A DNA stretch of 23,149 bases from DASZMJ01 sp035551935 (GTDB lineage Bacteria; Planctomycetota; Planctomycetia; Isosphaerales; Isosphaeraceae). Within the stretch, counting starts at the first letter, position 1, and the number at the start of each line of letters is the position of its first letter. The stretch is taken from contig DASZMJ010000453.1 of the NCBI GenBank assembly GCA_035551935.1, positions 1 to 23,149 of the forward strand. The letters run 5' to 3'. The notes beneath the pieces were generated by a model, which did not search any database, had not been told where the DNA came from, and saw nothing but the letters and a program-made list of their open reading frames with translations. Below, piece by piece: positions 21,540 through 23,149 of this stretch. A program made the translations under genes and the position numbers.

Positions 21540-21577
21540 GGTCTTCCCTCTCTGTGTCCTCTGTGGCAAACCTCTTC
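21469..21577. repeat. palindromic CACAGAGG-type repeat element (109 bp)
   Basis: The first 19 bases (21469-21487) are the exact reverse complement of the last 19 (21559-21577). The match extends to about 30 bases per arm with few mismatches (21469-21498 against 21548-21577). The centre is AT-rich (about 21509-21537). The GCCACAGAGG...CACAGAG pattern is one I recall as a dispersed repeat in planctomycetes and some other phyla. It could form a long hairpin in the mRNA. Its right end overlaps the stop codon of the upstream gene by two bases, and its left half encodes the downstream signal peptide. Confidence 0.9.
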
Positions 21578-22448
21578 ATTCCTCATGCTTGCCCCAGCCC
21601 GTGGGGGTGCCGGCGGTATCCTCGGGGCGGACCTGGAGCTGGGAGAGGTCGAGGTCGCGGGCGTCCTGGCCGCCCTCGAGGGTCTTGAGGCGGTTCTCGA
21701 GCTGGTTGATGCGCTGCTCGAGCAGGTTGATGCGGGCCTCGGCCTCGTCGGGGCGGCGGGGTCGGGGGACCTCGGGGTAGCCGAGTTGGCGCTGGAGGGC
21801 GGAGAAGAGGTACAAGGGGTCGCGGCCGCGGTTGGCGCGGGCGATCTTGCCCTCCTTCTCGCCGAAGAGGGTCGGGTATTTCGGCCGGTAGTTGGGGTCG
21901 CGGCGGCGGCGCTCGACGAGGTGATAGGCCGAGCGGACGTAGATCAGGTCGGCGAAGTCGACGTCGCCGAGTCGGGATCGGAGTCGGACGATGTAATCGC
22001 GCCAGTCCTCGTCATACGACGGGTCGGCGGCGATCGCGTCGAGGCCGCGGGCGTAGCCCAGGCGATTCCGCGAGATCGCCTCGAACTGGTAGACGAACAG
22101 GCCGGCCGGCGTCGGCGACTCGGCCTTGTACCGCGCCTCGCGCTCGAGGATGAGCAACGCCTGGTCCATCGCGAACCGGCTGACGTCGTCCTCGGCGCGG
22201 GCGACGACGAAGGTCTGGAACGGCGTGAAGTAGTGCGCCAGCCGGGCCATCGCCGGGGACATGACCCCGGTCACCTTCGACTCCGTCGAGAGGTAGCCGA
22301 TGGCCATCGGCAGCTTGGTCGTCGACAGAATCTCCTCGCCGACCCGGGCGAGGACGTCCTGCGCCGGGATGCCGTCGAGGATGCGCTCGCGGAAGGCGTG
22401 GAAGAAGTACGCCTGCTCGATCGATTCCTCGCGGTCGAGCACCGGCAT
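21576..22448 (-). CDS. conserved-looking hypothetical protein with C-terminal coiled coil (290 aa)
   Basis: I do not recognise a family. The protein is soluble, mainly helical and acidic/basic mixed, beginning MPVLDREESIEQAYFFHAFR. Residues about 75-180 contain FTPFQTFVVARAEDDVSRF and LFVYQFEAISRNRLGYARGL, followed by a charged region with DPNYRPKYPTLFGEKEGKIA. Residues about 245-268 form a short coiled coil, EARINLLEQRINQLENRLK. No signal peptide or membrane segment is seen. The ATG at 22448 is preceded by GAGGGG at short spacing. The stop TGA overlaps the end of the palindromic repeat. The gene lies 88 bp downstream of the 88-residue gene on the same strand, suggesting a small operon. Confidence 0.8.
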   Translation of the reverse strand: MPVLDREESIEQAYFFHAFRERILDGIPAQDVLARVGEEILSTTKLPMAIGYLSTESKVTGVMSPAMARLAHYFTPFQTFVVARAEDDVSRFAMDQALLILEREARYKAESPTPAGLFVYQFEAISRNRLGYARGLDAIAADPSYDEDWRDYIVRLRSRLGDVDFADLIYVRSAYHLVERRRRDPNYRPKYPTLFGEKEGKIARANRGRDPLYLFSALQRQLGYPEVPRPRRPDEAEARINLLEQRINQLENRLKTLEGGQDARDLDLSQLQVRPEDTAGTPTGWGKHEE

Positions 22449-22536
22449 GGGCCCCTCGGCTCGGAACGTCTCGTTCCCGTCGACCGCTCGATTGTAACCG
22501 ACGGGGCCGTCGCATCGCGACCTGTCGCCGGCCGGT

Positions 22537-22803
22537 TCAGGCCGCGCCGTCGAGCGGGTCGTCGGGCGGCTCGCCTCGGCCTGCCCAGAGGGCCTCGAAG
22601 CGGTAGTGGACCCGACCGGCCCGTTGCGAGGCCGTCCTCAGGACGCCGTAGCCCCTCGCCTGGAGTCGATCAGCGATCCTCTCGATCGCCCGCCGATGCT
22701 CGATGTCCGTCGTCGCGTCGAGGGTCGGGAACCCCCCCTCCTTCCCTTCGCGCGTGTAGACCTGGACCCCCTCGATCTTGTTGACCTTCCGTTCGTCGGC
22801 CAT
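22537..22803 (-). CDS. small hypothetical protein (88 aa)
   Basis: The product begins MADERKVNKIEGVQVYTREG and has a beta-strand/helix pattern, with helix HRRAIERIADRLQARG at about 36-51 followed by strand YGVLRTASQR and GRVHYRFEAL. The tail is acidic and Pro-rich. It looks cytoplasmic. The ribosome binding site is weak (GCGGGGT about seven bases before the ATG), but third codon positions are strongly GC-rich, as in neighbouring genes. No family recognised. It probably belongs to the minus-strand cluster with the 290-residue gene. Confidence 0.65.
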   Translation of the reverse strand: MADERKVNKIEGVQVYTREGKEGGFPTLDATTDIEHRRAIERIADRLQARGYGVLRTASQRAGRVHYRFEALWAGRGEPPDDPLDGAA

Positions 22804-22921
22804 GGCGCACCCCGCTCGTTCCGGCGACGCCGGCGGGTCGCCGGGAGGGCGGCGGCCGGCGCGCGAACGTTAGGCCTCTCACGGGAGCGAATGGCATGCC
22901 GACCGATCAGGACGATCCCTC

Positions 22922-23149
22922 CTACGACCTGGGTCGGGTCGCGGGGCCGGCGTCGCCGGCCGCCTTGAGGATGCGACGGCCTCGGAGGTCTTCGAGCCGG
23001 CGGGCGTGGGCCCGCCGCCCCTCCGACCAGAGGCGGTCGGCCTCGTCGACCCGGGCGCGGACCGCGGCGTCGGCACCCCCCTGCTCGACGAGCCGGAAGG
23101 CCTCGCCGATCGCGGCGAGCGCCCGGGACTCGGCCGGTTCGAGTCGGGC
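22922..23149 (-). CDS. C-terminal end of a gene entering from the right edge (partial)
   Basis: A minus-strand frame is open from the right edge to a TAG at 22924-22922, giving 75 residues. It reads ARLEPAESRALAAIGEAFR near the edge and ends ...AAGDAGPATRPRS. The sequence is helical and charged (VRARVDEADRLWSEGRRAH, ARRLEDLRGRRILK), consistent with a coiled-coil or helical-bundle tail. GC-rich third positions support coding. The N-terminus is outside the window, and the function cannot be judged. A 118-bp gap separates it from the next gene. Confidence 0.6.
   Translation of the reverse strand, partial: ARLEPAESRALAAIGEAFRLVEQGGADAAVRARVDEADRLWSEGRRAHARRLEDLRGRRILKAAGDAGPATRPRS

Noticed and set aside
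22879..23076. 65-codon minus-strand frame near the right edge
   Set aside because: It overlaps the edge-spanning frame at 22922-23149 in another phase and has a less natural composition (Ser/Arg/Pro-rich).
1..23149. CRISPR arrays, transposases, prophage or plasmid origin
   Set aside because: No regularly spaced repeats, DDE/HUH transposase motifs, phage structural genes or iteron clusters were seen.

Overview
The window is high-GC DNA that looks like a planctomycete chromosome, probably from the Isosphaeraceae/Gemmatales side. The grounds are two exported proteins with the N-terminal 'LExRxLLS' tag, a membrane-anchored anti-sigma-like protein with a HEAT-like tail, SMP-30, acetylxylan-esterase-like and VCBS exported proteins, and a CACAGAGG-type palindromic repeat. 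Taxonomy is inferred from gene style only. No phage, transposase, CRISPR array or rRNA is visible.

Layout. Positions 1-706 are mostly non-coding and lead into purD (707-2233, +), whose protein carries an internal duplication. purD converges on a large tagged surface protein (2326-4158, -). A small helix-turn-helix protein (4413-4835, +) converges on a membrane sulfatase-superfamily protein with Thr at the nucleophile position (4860-6785, -), which sits in tandem with a 79-residue membrane protein (6803-7042, -). An exported pair follows: SMP-30 lactonase (7326-8348, +) and a two-domain esterase (8379-10409, +). Next are an inositol-monophosphatase family enzyme (10413-11207, -) and a 76-residue unknown (11460-11690, +). 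After two hairpins come the anti-sigma-like protein (11831-13774, -) and a GT-C membrane glycosyltransferase (13856-16348, -) that contains an apparently inserted 75-residue module.

The right half begins with a tightly coupled SIS isomerase (GmhA-like) and ROK sugar kinase pair (16562-18146, +). Then come a tagged beta-propeller protein (18335-19390, +), a bidirectional terminator, tRNA-Asn(GTT) (-) with a visible promoter, and an orphan ribbon-helix-helix gene. The last block is a minus-strand cluster: a VCBS/FG-GAP exported protein, a 290-residue unknown, an 88-residue unknown, and a partial gene leaving the right edge.

Themes. The content is mainly cell-envelope and sugar metabolism: exported beta-propellers and esterases, a lipid-linked glycosyltransferase, an alkaline-phosphatase-superfamily membrane enzyme, and a sugar isomerase/kinase pair. 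The most unusual signals are: (1) a palindromic repeat that fills the gap between two genes and encodes the signal peptide of the downstream one; (2) the foreign-looking module in the glycosyltransferase; (3) the 70-residue internal duplication in PurD; (4) the translationally coupled 'YLDPGS' small membrane protein and Thr-type sulfatase-like enzyme; (5) the isomerase/ROK kinase pair with altered metal ligands in both proteins.
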